Shown piece by piece: positions 25,449 to 33,356 of a stretch of 62,497 bases of DNA. The notes below the pieces were generated by a model. That model saw nothing but the letters and a program-made list of their open reading frames with translations. It was not told the DNA's origin and made no database searches. Positions within the stretch are counted from its first letter, which is position 1. Every line of letters begins with the position of its first letter. Origin of the DNA: UBA2219 sp964612075 (GTDB taxonomy: Bacteria > Desulfobacterota > Deferrimicrobia > Deferrimicrobiales > Deferrimicrobiaceae); contig CAZTFC010000009.1 in NCBI GenBank assembly GCA_964612075.1, forward strand, positions 1 through 62,497, given 5' to 3'. A program made the translations under genes and the position numbers.

Positions 25449-26446
25449 CCCTCTTGCCTCCTTCCGAGAGCGAGAAGCTTGTCGAGGAAGGGCGCGATCC
25501 CTTCCCCGGTCGCGGCGGAGATGAAGCAGGCGTCCTCCGGGGGATGCCCGGTCTCCGCCAGGGCTTGCTCCGCGTTCGCGCGGGCGCCGGTCAAATCCAT
25601 CTTGTTGAAGACGAGAAGCGTGGGCCGCCCGGCGAGCCCCGGCTGGAACCGCTCCATCTCGTCCCGGATCGTGCGGTACGCCTCGACGATCCGGTCCGTG
25701 GGCTGCCCCGCGTCGAGCACGTGGACCAGCCCCTCCGTCCGCTCCACGTGCTTCAGGAACCGGTGCCCCAGCCCCGCGCCCCGGTGTGCCCCCTCGATCA
25801 GGCCGGGGAGGTCCGCCACGACGAACTCCTCGTCCCGGTGGGACACCACCCCGAGGACGGGCGAGAGGGTCGTGAAGGGGTAGTCCGCGATCTTCGGCTT
25901 CGCCCGGGAGATCCGGGAGAGCAGGGTGGATTTCCCGGCGTTGGGGAGGCCGACGAGACCGATCCGCGCGATGAGCTTGAGCTCGAGCTTGAGGCGCCGC
26001 TCCACGCCGGGCTCGCCCGGCTCCGCGGTGTCGGGGGCCTGGTTCACGGAGGTCGTGAAGGACCAGTTGCCGCGCCCGCCCCGCCCGCCGGGGGCGGCGA
26101 GGTACGTATCGCCGGGGCGGGTCAGGTCGGCCAGCGTCTCTCCCGTGTCGGCGTCGTAGACGATCGTTCCCGGGGGGACGGCGATCCGCAGATCGGGGGC
26201 GCTCCTGCCGATCATGTTCTTCCCCTTGCCGTGCTCCCCGCGCCGGGCCTTGTGGATGTGTCGGTAGCGGAAGTCGAGAAGGGTGGAGAGGTGGGGGCTC
26301 GCCACGAGGAGAACGCCGCCTCCGTTTCCCCCGGCGCCGCCGTCCGGGCCGCCCCGGGGAACGAATTTTTCACGCCGGAAGCTGACGCAGCCCCGACCAC
26401 CGTCCCCGGAACGGACGGTGATCGTGGCTTCGTCGATGAAGTGCAT
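25445..26446 (-). CDS. obgE: Obg GTPase
   Basis: Essential GTPase for large-subunit assembly and stress control. The 333-residue protein has the glycine-rich OBG domain (1-158, with SFRREKFVPRGGPDGG), then a G domain with G1 LPNAGKSTLL near 166, G3 DLPGLIEGA near 213 and G4 NKMDL near 282. It stops after the G domain: the C-terminal extension of E. coli ObgE is absent, as in many relatives. The ATG at 26446 is 14 bases downstream of rpmA, the usual neighbourhood. Confidence 0.96.
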   Translation of the reverse strand: MHFIDEATITVRSGDGGRGCVSFRREKFVPRGGPDGGAGGNGGGVLLVASPHLSTLLDFRYRHIHKARRGEHGKGKNMIGRSAPDLRIAVPPGTIVYDADTGETLADLTRPGDTYLAAPGGRGGRGNWSFTTSVNQAPDTAEPGEPGVERRLKLELKLIARIGLVGLPNAGKSTLLSRISRAKPKIADYPFTTLSPVLGVVSHRDEEFVVADLPGLIEGAHRGAGLGHRFLKHVERTEGLVHVLDAGQPTDRIVEAYRTIRDEMERFQPGLAGRPTLLVFNKMDLTGARANAEQALAETGHPPEDACFISAATGEGIAPFLDKLLALGRRQEG

Positions 26447-26460
26447 GTGGAGCGAAGGCG

Positions 26461-26718
26461 TTACGAAACGGAGAGGACGGAAACCCTCTTGCGGTCTTTC
26501 CCCATGCGGTCGAAGCTGACCACGCCGTCGATCAGCGCGAACAGGGTGTGGTCCCTCCCCATCCCCACGTTGTCTCCCGGGTGGATGGCGGTTCCCCGCT
26601 GGCGGATGATAATCGAGCCGGCGCTGACGGCCTGGCCGCCGAACCTCTTGACGCCGAGCCGCTTGCTCTCGCTGTCCCGCCCGTTTCTCGAGCTGCCTAC
26701 GCCTTTTTTATGGGCCAT
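26461..26718 (-). CDS. rpmA: 50S ribosomal protein bL27
   Basis: An 85-residue large-subunit protein whose N-terminus reaches the peptidyl-transferase centre. It starts MAHKKGVGSSRNGRDS, carries LGVKRFGGQAVSAGSII and RQRGT, and ends in a short basic tail. There is no cleavable N-terminal extension of the Firmicutes type. It lies between rplU and obgE in the standard order. Confidence 0.97.
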   Translation of the reverse strand: MAHKKGVGSSRNGRDSESKRLGVKRFGGQAVSAGSIIIRQRGTAIHPGDNVGMGRDHTLFALIDGVVSFDRMGKDRKRVSVLSVS

Positions 26719-26745
26719 GGCCTGGTGCTCCTTCTCTCTTCCCGG

Positions 26746-27060
26746 TCATCCGAGCCGGATGTCGGTCACGGAAAGCATGGTGAACGGCTGGCGATGCCCC
26801 TGCTTGCGGGCGAAGCCTTTGCGCCGCTTGTACTTGTAGATCACGATCTTTTTCCCTTTGCCCTCCCGGACCGCCTTGCAGACCACGGCGGCGCCGCCGA
26901 CGGTGGGGGTTCCGACGGTCGTCCCCTGGTCGGTGGAGACCATCAGGACCTCGTTCAGTTCCACCGTGTCTCCGGGCTCGACCTTGAGTTTTTCCACATT
27001 GATGACATCGCCCGGGGAAACGCGAAGCTGTTTTCCCCCCGTGCGGACCACGGCATACAT
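26746..27060 (-). CDS. rplU: 50S ribosomal protein bL21
   Basis: A 104-residue large-subunit protein. The ATG at 27060 starts MYAVVRTGGKQLRVSPGD, the typical bL21 opening, and the end carries YKRRKGFARKQGHRQPFT, the conserved 23S rRNA-binding motif. The open frame extends further upstream, but that part runs through the promoter. An AGGACGGAGGACG ribosome binding site precedes the chosen start. It is the first gene of the 11-gene minus-strand cluster. Confidence 0.97.
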   Translation of the reverse strand: MYAVVRTGGKQLRVSPGDVINVEKLKVEPGDTVELNEVLMVSTDQGTTVGTPTVGGAAVVCKAVREGKGKKIVIYKYKRRKGFARKQGHRQPFTMLSVTDIRLG

Positions 27061-27096
27061 GGCATCGTCCTCCGTCCTGTTCAATAAGAACAAATC

Positions 27097-27125
27097 ACTA
27101 TAAGGAAAGAGGTTTCTTCTGTCAA
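27097..27125 (-). promoter_or_regulatory. Near-consensus sigma70 promoter of the rplU cluster
   Basis: On the minus strand TTGACA (27120-27125), a 17-base spacer and TATAGT (27097-27102) make one of the best promoters in the window. Transcription would start near 27090, giving a leader of about 30 bases before rplU. No other strong promoter was seen before rfaE2, so it may drive all 11 genes. Confidence 0.8.
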
Positions 27126-27193
27126 CTCCGAAAAAACCCCGGCGTGCCCCCGTCCCGGTGGCTTTATAATATAACAGAAAGGAGACGTAACGC

Positions 27194-28189
27194 TTGAAGG
27201 ACGTGGCAATCATCGGCGGCGGCCCGGCCGGGCTGCTTCTTTCATACTATTGCAAAGACCATCGGATTTGTTTCCAGATTCTCGAACGAGGGAAGATCGG
27301 CCAGTCGTGGCGGGACATGCGCTCCGGGATGGTGCTTCTCTCCCCGGCGGTCCCGGGGACCGACTGGACCTCCCTGACGCTTTCGCACCCGCTGTGGTCG
27401 CTGCCGGGGACTCGCAGGCCGTTCCCCACCCGGGAGGATTTCCTCTGCTACATCGACGCCTTCGTTCGCGAAAACGGGCTTTCCGTCTCCGAGAGGACCC
27501 AGGCGGTCAAGGCCCGGGTGACGCCCGGGGGATTCGTCGTCACGACGGACGCGGGGGACGAGATCGCCTCCCGGTTCCTGGTGATCGCGACGGGGGCGTC
27601 GTCCCTCCCTCGCTTCCCGGCGATCCCCGGGATCGACGGGAACCCGTTCGTGATCCATTCGACGGATTTCGTGAACTGCATGACGTACGACCGGAAGCGG
27701 GTGCTGGTGATCGGCGGGGGCAACTCCGCCGCGGAGATCTGCATCGAGCTCGCCGGCACCGCCGAGGTGACGATGTGCACCCGGCATCCGCTGCGGTTCT
27801 TCAGCCAATCGGGCATCCTCGAGGACATCCGCGGCTCGTCGGAGAGCGTCCTGAAGGAGTTGATCCGGTTCCGGATCGTCTCGTTGCGCGAGGCGGACCC
27901 CGTGGTCGAGCTTTCGGGCGGCAACGTCCGGTTCCAGGGAGGCGCGGAGGAGACGTTCGACCGGATCGTCTGCGCGACCGGCTTCCATCCCCGCTGGCTT
28001 CCCGTGGAGGGCGGCACGGTGGAGACGATGGACGATGGGTTCCCGCGCATCTCGGCCGTCGGGGAGTCGTCGGTGCCCGGGCTGTACTTCTGCGGATCTC
28101 TCGCGAAGTTCCACCGCCGCTGCGCTTTCATCCACGGCTTCCGCAACTACGTCGAGAAAGTGTTCTGGGACATCGCGGACCGCCTGTAA
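27194..28189 (+). CDS. FAD-dependent NAD(P)-binding oxidoreductase (CzcO/flavin monooxygenase-like)
   Basis: A 331-residue flavoprotein with an N-terminal FAD-binding Rossmann motif IIGGGPAGLLLSYY (residues 6-19), a FAD-ribose-type segment ILERGKIGQSWRDM, a second nucleotide-binding motif VLVIGGGNSAAEICIEL near 170 and a late ATGFHPRW motif near 260. The layout is that of COG2072/CzcO-like and FMO-like proteins; the substrate is unknown. The TTG start follows AAGGAG, and TATAAT sits at 27165-27170. It stands alone, divergent from rplU, and its stop directly abuts a large inverted repeat. That suggests acquisition by transfer. Confidence 0.82.
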   Translation: MKDVAIIGGGPAGLLLSYYCKDHRICFQILERGKIGQSWRDMRSGMVLLSPAVPGTDWTSLTLSHPLWSLPGTRRPFPTREDFLCYIDAFVRENGLSVSERTQAVKARVTPGGFVVTTDAGDEIASRFLVIATGASSLPRFPAIPGIDGNPFVIHSTDFVNCMTYDRKRVLVIGGGNSAAEICIELAGTAEVTMCTRHPLRFFSQSGILEDIRGSSESVLKELIRFRIVSLREADPVVELSGGNVRFQGGAEETFDRIVCATGFHPRWLPVEGGTVETMDDGFPRISAVGESSVPGLYFCGSLAKFHRRCAFIHGFRNYVEKVFWDIADRL

Positions 28190-28444
28190 CGCAAGGGTCG
28201 CTCCGGCGCGGAAAACTCCCTTTTGTCCAACCGGTCAACAGGTCTCCTGTTCCGCGGCGGGGAGTCTTTCGGAGCTACGGCTCGTCGGCCTTCCATGGCC
28301 TCCTCACCTGCGCTGTTTCTTCCTCCGCCCTCCATGGCTCCCGGTTCGAAACAGACGCCGCTCCTCTAGACCCCCGCCGCTTCACGGGAGACCTTTTGAT
28401 CCGCTGGACGCAAGGGAGTTTTCCCCGCAGGAGCGATCCTTGCG
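28190..28444. repeat. Large imperfect inverted repeat
   Basis: The left arm 28190-28262 and the reverse complement of the right arm 28371-28444 agree at about 60 of 73 positions by eye, around a 108-base centre. The RNA or single strand could fold into one long hairpin. The left arm starts directly after the TAA of the flavoprotein gene, and a diverged copy of one arm lies at 16027-16110. No reading frame with codon-like character spans it. Confidence 0.8.
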
Positions 28445-28559
28445 CCGACAAATCTCCAGTGCGACACCAAGACACAGGCCCCAAGACACAAGCCGCCGAG
28501 AGAACTTCTCTACGAAAAGTACGTACGGAAGAACTTTCGATATAGGCGTAGGCGGGTTC
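28445..28559. other. Non-coding spacer between repeats
   Basis: The wider gene-free stretch 28190-28740 holds the inverted repeat, this spacer, the hairpin repeat and the comM terminator. This part is less GC-rich than the surroundings and has short self-complementary runs around GTACGTAC (28519-28526). I see no gene, RNA family or promoter in it. Confidence 0.4.
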
Positions 28560-28631
28560 GGGGGACATTCTTGGTTCAAACACGGGCGAAGGGAAAGAGT
28601 GTCCCCCGCCCAGCCCGTACGGAAAAGCTAC
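28560..28631. repeat. Dispersed repeat, copy 2, with 13-bp stem hairpin
   Basis: Inverted pair GGGGGACATTCTT (28560-28572) and AAGAGTGTCCCCC (28595-28607), a 22-base loop, then GCCCAGCCCGTAC, nearly identical to 16115-16186. One stem base differs from copy 1 and changes a pair to a G-T wobble. The loop keeps GGTTCAAACACGGGCG in both copies, so it is conserved beyond the stem. Confidence 0.8.
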
Positions 28632-28679
28632 CGACTTGATAAGAAGCCATGTTTACTGATTCGCGAGATGTCCTTCCTG

Positions 28680-28704
28680 AAAAATTGTGGAACGGCGTTC
28701 CACA
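28680..28704 (-). terminator. Intrinsic terminator of comM
   Basis: On the minus strand an 8-bp stem TGTGGAAC/GTTCCACA (28697-28704 with 28686-28693) with a 3-base loop is followed by AATTTTT. It lies 37 bases after the comM stop. Confidence 0.75.
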
Positions 28705-28740
28705 GCTTTCCGGAAATACCCCCTCCGTTATCGGCAGCAA

Positions 28741-30294
28741 TTACTCCTGATTGCCGAACACCGGCATCCGGAACTGGAGCGCTTCCGCGACGTGGGGGAG
28801 CTCCGCGCGGCGCTCCCCCGCAAGGTCCGCGATCGTGCGGGCGACGCGGCACGCCTTGCCGATCGACCGGCCGGAGAGCGACAGCCGCTCCGCAGCCCGC
28901 ATGAGGAAGTTCCTCGCTTCGGGGGAGAGCTCCCGCAGGAGCTCGGCCGTCCCGGCACGTACGCTTCCGTTGGCCCGGTGCGGCCGGCCCGCGTACCGCG
29001 CTTCCTGGATTCGGCGGCAGGCGTCGACCCGACGTCGGACCTCCCCGGAGTTTTCGCCGCGCGCCTGCCGGGACCAATCGCCGGTCGACAGGGGAGGGAC
29101 GGATACCGACAGGTCGATCCGGTCGAGCAGCGGGCCGGAGAATTTCCGGGTGAATCGCTCAAGGGCTGTCGGCGAGCAACGGCAGATGTTCCGCGGATGG
29201 CCCGCGTTCCCGCACGGGCACGGGTTGGACGCCGCCAGCAGCAGGAACCGGCACGGGAATGCGTGCCGGCGCCCGCCGCGGGAGATCCGGATCTCGCCCG
29301 ACTCGATCGGCTGGCGGAGCGCTTCCCTGGCCTCGGGCCGGAACTCGGAGAACTCGTCGAGGAACAGTACGCCGCCGTGGGCGAACGAGACCTCCCCGGG
29401 GCGTGGCGGGTTTCCGCCTCCCAGCAGGGCGGCGGTGGTGATCGAGGAGTGGGGGGCGCGGAACGGGCGGCGAAGCAGGGGGCGCGGCCAGGGCGGTTCG
29501 CCGGCCGCGCTGTAGATCCGGGTCGTTTCGAGCGCCTCCGGCGGGGACAGGGGCGGGAGTATCCCCGGCACCCGCTCCGCCAGCATCGTCTTCCCGCAGC
29601 CCGGCGGCCCCACCATGAGCAGGGCGTGGCATCCCGCCGCCGCGATTTCCAGCGCGCGGCGGGCCATCGGCTGACCCACGATGTCGGCCATGTCCGGGAG
29701 GCGCCCGGGATCAGGCGATACCGGGTCGACAACCTCGAGCCCCGACCGAAAGGCGACCTTGCCGTCGCCGGCGGCCGACGGGATTTCACCCGAAAGGATG
29801 CCCGCGGCCTCGCGAAGGGTCCGGACGGCCGCCACGCGGACTTCGGGAACGAGCCGGGCCTCCTCCCCGTTTGCGGCCGGCGTGATGACGCCGGGGATCC
29901 CGAGCGCGCGCGCGAGGAGCGCCTGGGAGAGGGCGCCCCGGATCGGGCGGACGCAGCCGTCGAGGGATAGTTCCCCCGCGATCAGCCATCCCCCCAGAGA
30001 CTCGCCGGCGAGGACGCCTTCCGCGCACAGCACGGACAGCGCGATGGGCAGGTCGAGCAGCGCCCCGTCCTTGCGGAGGTCGGCGGGCGCGAGGTTGACG
30101 GTGACCTTCCGGCCGGGGAAGGGGAGTCCCGAATTCCGGACGGCCGCGCGGATCCGGTCGTCGCTTTCCCGGACCGCCCCGCCGGGGAGCCCGACGACCG
30201 TGTATGCGGGGAGCCCTTTCGCGATGTCCGTCTCCACCTCAACCGGGACGGCGTCGACTCCCAGCACGGCGAAGGATATGGCGCGGACGAGCAT
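28741..30294 (-). CDS. comM: YifB/ComM family Mg-chelatase-like AAA+ helicase
   Basis: A 517-residue AAA+ ATPase. ComM in competent bacteria is a hexameric helicase that extends branch migration during natural transformation; many other bacteria keep it. The N-terminal domain (1-180, with VEVETDIAKGLPAYTVVGLP and NLAPADLRKDG) is fused to an AAA+ core with Walker A GPPGCGKTMLAERVPGILPP near 230 and Walker B VLFLDEFSEF near 310. A four-cysteine-like NPCPCGNAGHP segment and a C-terminal Mg-chelatase region (SGRSIGKACRVARTIADL) follow. The ATG at 30294 follows GGAGG. The gene is downstream of tgpA on the same strand. Confidence 0.93.
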   Translation of the reverse strand: MLVRAISFAVLGVDAVPVEVETDIAKGLPAYTVVGLPGGAVRESDDRIRAAVRNSGLPFPGRKVTVNLAPADLRKDGALLDLPIALSVLCAEGVLAGESLGGWLIAGELSLDGCVRPIRGALSQALLARALGIPGVITPAANGEEARLVPEVRVAAVRTLREAAGILSGEIPSAAGDGKVAFRSGLEVVDPVSPDPGRLPDMADIVGQPMARRALEIAAAGCHALLMVGPPGCGKTMLAERVPGILPPLSPPEALETTRIYSAAGEPPWPRPLLRRPFRAPHSSITTAALLGGGNPPRPGEVSFAHGGVLFLDEFSEFRPEAREALRQPIESGEIRISRGGRRHAFPCRFLLLAASNPCPCGNAGHPRNICRCSPTALERFTRKFSGPLLDRIDLSVSVPPLSTGDWSRQARGENSGEVRRRVDACRRIQEARYAGRPHRANGSVRAGTAELLRELSPEARNFLMRAAERLSLSGRSIGKACRVARTIADLAGERRAELPHVAEALQFRMPVFGNQE

Positions 30295-30369
30295 GACAGC
30301 GGCCTCCGTAGCGATCGGGTTTTTCGGTAACGGGTCCGGAGGGGGGGGAGCAACGGCCGTGCCGGCCCG

Positions 30370-32394
30370 TCACGCCGGGAGGCGCTTCCTGAGCCGGTCC
30401 GCGATGCGGAAGGCCTCCGCGCGTGCGTCGGGGGGCAGAGGAGCCGGGCCGAAGCGGTCGCGGTGGTACAGCGGCAGGAAAAGGGACGCCTCTTCCGACA
30501 GCTCCGGCCGCGACCGCACGGCGGCGGCCACCATGTCTTCCATCGGGGTTCCCGGCGATTTCCGGAAACCCGACCGCTCGAGCCGCCGGACCAGCCGACC
30601 GTACGGGGCCGGGAGGGGAGAGATCCCTTCCGCGCCCGCGCGCCGGCGCGGCCCGCGTTTCCATCGGACCAGCAGGTAAAGGACCAGGGCCGCCGCGGCG
30701 ACGGCCATGGCGGGTCGCGCCACCGCGACGGCCGCCCCCGGGGCGAGACCGAGCGCCCTTCCCGTGCGGCGCATCCCCGACCAGCCGGCGGAAACGGCGT
30801 CGGCCTGCATCCTCAGGGAGTAGCTCATCACGTACTTGTCCCACCGCTGGCGCAGCCAGTCGGCGTAAAGCCCGATGGAGCCCGTCTTTGCGTAGAAGGG
30901 AGACGCGGCGCCCTGCGGGGGCGTCGCATCGAGCGTCACCCAGCGGCCGCCGATCCAGGCCTCGACCCATGCGTGGGCGTCCGACTGCCGCACGATAAGG
31001 TATCGGCCGACCTCGTTCCATTCCCCTCCGAGGTAACCGGCCGCCACGCGGGAAGGGACCCCGACGGCGCGCAGCAGCAGCGCGAGCCCCGCGGCGTAAT
31101 GCTCGCAGAAACCGGCCTTCTCCGAGAACAGGAAGGAGCGGAGGTCGGGGGCGGGATCGGAGACGGTATAGCGGAAGCCCGCGCGGAAGAAATCGAGAAG
31201 GCGGCCGGCCCGGTCCCGGTCGGTCTCCGCGGTCCCGGCCAGCCCGATTCCCAGCGCGCGAACGTCCTCGAGCTCCTCGGGGAACTCGAGATATCGCCCT
31301 TCCGGGATCTCGACCGGCCCGGCGCGGAGCGGAGGTTCCTCCGTGAACCGGAGGCGGTATCTCATCGTGGTGTGGCCGGGCTGCGAAAGGAACAGGTTCC
31401 TCTCCTGGTCGGCGAGCAGGGGACCGAAGACCCCCTCGATCCGCAGCGGGTCGCCGTAAGTGAAGAGGCGGGGATGTCCCGCCGGCTCCAGCGTGATGTC
31501 GGCGACGGTTTCCGACCGGCGCTGTTCCAGGTCGACGATGTGGAGGAACCCTCCGCGGGACACCGCCGACACCGGGGTTTTCAGGTACTGCCACTCGCCG
31601 CCCGAGTACCTGGAGTACAGGATCCCCCGGAGGTAGAGCCCCGCGGGATCGGGTGGCCGGTCGAGGAAGGGGAACTCCACCCTCGCCGCGACCCGCCGGT
31701 CCGCCTTGATCCCGGTGATCTCCCGAAGGGAGATCCTGTCCGAGAACCCGGAAAGGGTGTTCGCCCGGGCGATCCGCTGGAACCCCCGCCGGAATTCCAG
31801 GCGGGGGACGACGGCGAAGAGCGCGGCCGTCATCAGGAACCCCGCGAGGCCGACGAGCAGGAGGACCCGGGCGGCGAGCCCCGGAGAGGGAAGGTATCCG
31901 CCGGCGGGCCTGCCGGACTCCTCCGCCTCCTGTTCATGGAGCGACCACATCGCGCCCGCGGAAGCGGCGAGGAAGAGGAAGGCGAAGAGTGCGAACGCCA
32001 TGTCATCCGCGACCGACGCCGCCACGAGGAATTCGAGGAGGGAGACCGCGCAGAGCTGCCAGCCGTCCCGGGCGCGCTTGGGAAGCAGCAGCTTGGCCGA
32101 CTGGATCCCCAGGATGAGAAAGGAGACGGAGGCCAGCAGGTCCCGTTCCAGGAAGAAGAGGTCCACCGTGGCGGCCAGGAAGAGGAGCGCGACGATGGGG
32201 GTCCCCAGCCGGGAGAGGGTCGCCCTCGGCATGCCCGCCTCGTCCATCCACGCGCCCGCGGCCCAGGCGGCCGCGGCGAGCAGAAGGAGCGCGGGCGACG
32301 TATCCATATAGTACGCGAGGAGAGGGATCCCGAGGAGCCAGTGGGCGCGCAGGACCCACCGGTGGAACGTTTCCGTCCCGGCGGCGTGGATCAC
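30370..32394 (-). CDS. TgpA-like membrane transglutaminase (DUF3488/DUF4129 type)
   Basis: A 674-residue protein with about six N-terminal membrane helices (residues 15-200), a large extracytoplasmic region with a papain-like transglutaminase core, one late membrane helix near 560 and a cytoplasmic tail. The catalytic cysteine is in EKAGFCEHYAAGLALLLRA near 430, the histidine in SDAHAWVEAW near 475 and the aspartate in WVTLDATPPQG near 487. It resembles Pseudomonas TgpA. The GTG at 32394 overlaps the DUF58 stop by 4 bases. The moxR-DUF58-transglutaminase order is a recurring module whose target is unknown. Confidence 0.88.
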   Translation of the reverse strand: MIHAAGTETFHRWVLRAHWLLGIPLLAYYMDTSPALLLLAAAAWAAGAWMDEAGMPRATLSRLGTPIVALLFLAATVDLFFLERDLLASVSFLILGIQSAKLLLPKRARDGWQLCAVSLLEFLVAASVADDMAFALFAFLFLAASAGAMWSLHEQEAEESGRPAGGYLPSPGLAARVLLLVGLAGFLMTAALFAVVPRLEFRRGFQRIARANTLSGFSDRISLREITGIKADRRVAARVEFPFLDRPPDPAGLYLRGILYSRYSGGEWQYLKTPVSAVSRGGFLHIVDLEQRRSETVADITLEPAGHPRLFTYGDPLRIEGVFGPLLADQERNLFLSQPGHTTMRYRLRFTEEPPLRAGPVEIPEGRYLEFPEELEDVRALGIGLAGTAETDRDRAGRLLDFFRAGFRYTVSDPAPDLRSFLFSEKAGFCEHYAAGLALLLRAVGVPSRVAAGYLGGEWNEVGRYLIVRQSDAHAWVEAWIGGRWVTLDATPPQGAASPFYAKTGSIGLYADWLRQRWDKYVMSYSLRMQADAVSAGWSGMRRTGRALGLAPGAAVAVARPAMAVAAAALVLYLLVRWKRGPRRRAGAEGISPLPAPYGRLVRRLERSGFRKSPGTPMEDMVAAAVRSRPELSEEASLFLPLYHRDRFGPAPLPPDARAEAFRIADRLRKRLPA

Positions 32395-33356
32395 GGCGCC
32401 GCCTTCCCGCAAGGGGCGTCGCCGCCGTCGCACCTCGCCGTGGCGAGGGCGGCGAGCGCCGCGGGGCGGCCGCCTGCGTCGCGCGCGTCGGCGCGCAGCC
32501 GGTCCCCGATCCAGAGACGGTACGGAACCCGCCTCCGGTCGAGGTCGATCACCGCCCCGCACGCCATGGACAGGCGGGTCTCGAACTCCTCCGGCCCGCA
32601 GGGGACGGGGATCCGCAGCTCCACGGCGGGAACGACTTCCGCCTCCCGTTCCTTGACCATCCACTTTCCCATCCGGGCGGTCGCCTTCCAGTGGATGTCC
32701 CGCACGGGGTCCGCCGGCTGATGCTCCCTCGCCCCACGGGGGAACGCGCCCGACCGCCCCGCGTGCCGGGGGTTCTCGGACAGCCCGGCTTTCGGGGTTC
32801 CGAGGCCCAGGGTGTCCGGGGAGATCGGCCGCGGGTACACCAGCAGGTCCGTCGGGACCGCGAGGTCGGCCGATTTCTCGAACAGCGAGAAGGGGAAGCG
32901 GGTGGAGAGGGTGCCGGCCGCGGCGTTCCGGCGGCCGCGGACGGCGGGGCGGAACGCGACCACGCGGGTGGCCGCGCCGGACGGGGCGATGTTCGGGAAG
33001 CGGACCGTCACGGTTCCGTCTTCGAGCTCGATCCGGGCCGACAGGGAGATCGACGGGAAGCGCTTCCCGGCGGCGGAGCAGGTGACCGCCAGGTACGACT
33101 CTTTCCCGACGAACGCCTCGGAGGCGGCGCGCGCCGAGAGGGAGATCCGCCGAAGCGTCCATTCCGACAGGAAGCCGGAGACGACGACCAGCGACAGGTT
33201 GAGGCTGAATGCGAGGTACAGGAGGTTGCCCCCCGTGTTCACCGCGGCGATTCCTATGCCGAGGGTGATCAGGAGGAACGCCTTCCCCTCGAAAGTGACC
33301 CGGAGTCGGCGGGGCAGGCGGAACAGGCGGCGGGTCCCGGGGGCGCGCGACTTCAC
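32391..33356 (-). CDS. DUF58 domain protein
   Basis: A 321-residue membrane-anchored protein. Two N-terminal hydrophobic segments (about 20-55) are followed by a beta-rich region and the DUF58 core, seen as DIHWKATARMGKWMVKE near residues 220-236, the family's RDIxWKxxAR motif. DUF58 proteins contain a von Willebrand A-like fold and are found next to MoxR ATPases, which are thought to act on them as chaperones. The GTG start at 33356 overlaps moxR by 4 bases and its stop overlaps tgpA, so all three are coupled. Confidence 0.87.
   Translation of the reverse strand: MKSRAPGTRRLFRLPRRLRVTFEGKAFLLITLGIGIAAVNTGGNLLYLAFSLNLSLVVVSGFLSEWTLRRISLSARAASEAFVGKESYLAVTCSAAGKRFPSISLSARIELEDGTVTVRFPNIAPSGAATRVVAFRPAVRGRRNAAAGTLSTRFPFSLFEKSADLAVPTDLLVYPRPISPDTLGLGTPKAGLSENPRHAGRSGAFPRGAREHQPADPVRDIHWKATARMGKWMVKEREAEVVPAVELRIPVPCGPEEFETRLSMACGAVIDLDRRRVPYRLWIGDRLRADARDAGGRPAALAALATARCDGGDAPCGKAAP

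Noticed and set aside
28190..28740. A hidden small gene or insertion sequence in the 550-base gap
   Set aside because: Frames there cross the inverted repeat, have no ribosome binding sites and no transposase motif. Only repeats and a terminator are supported.
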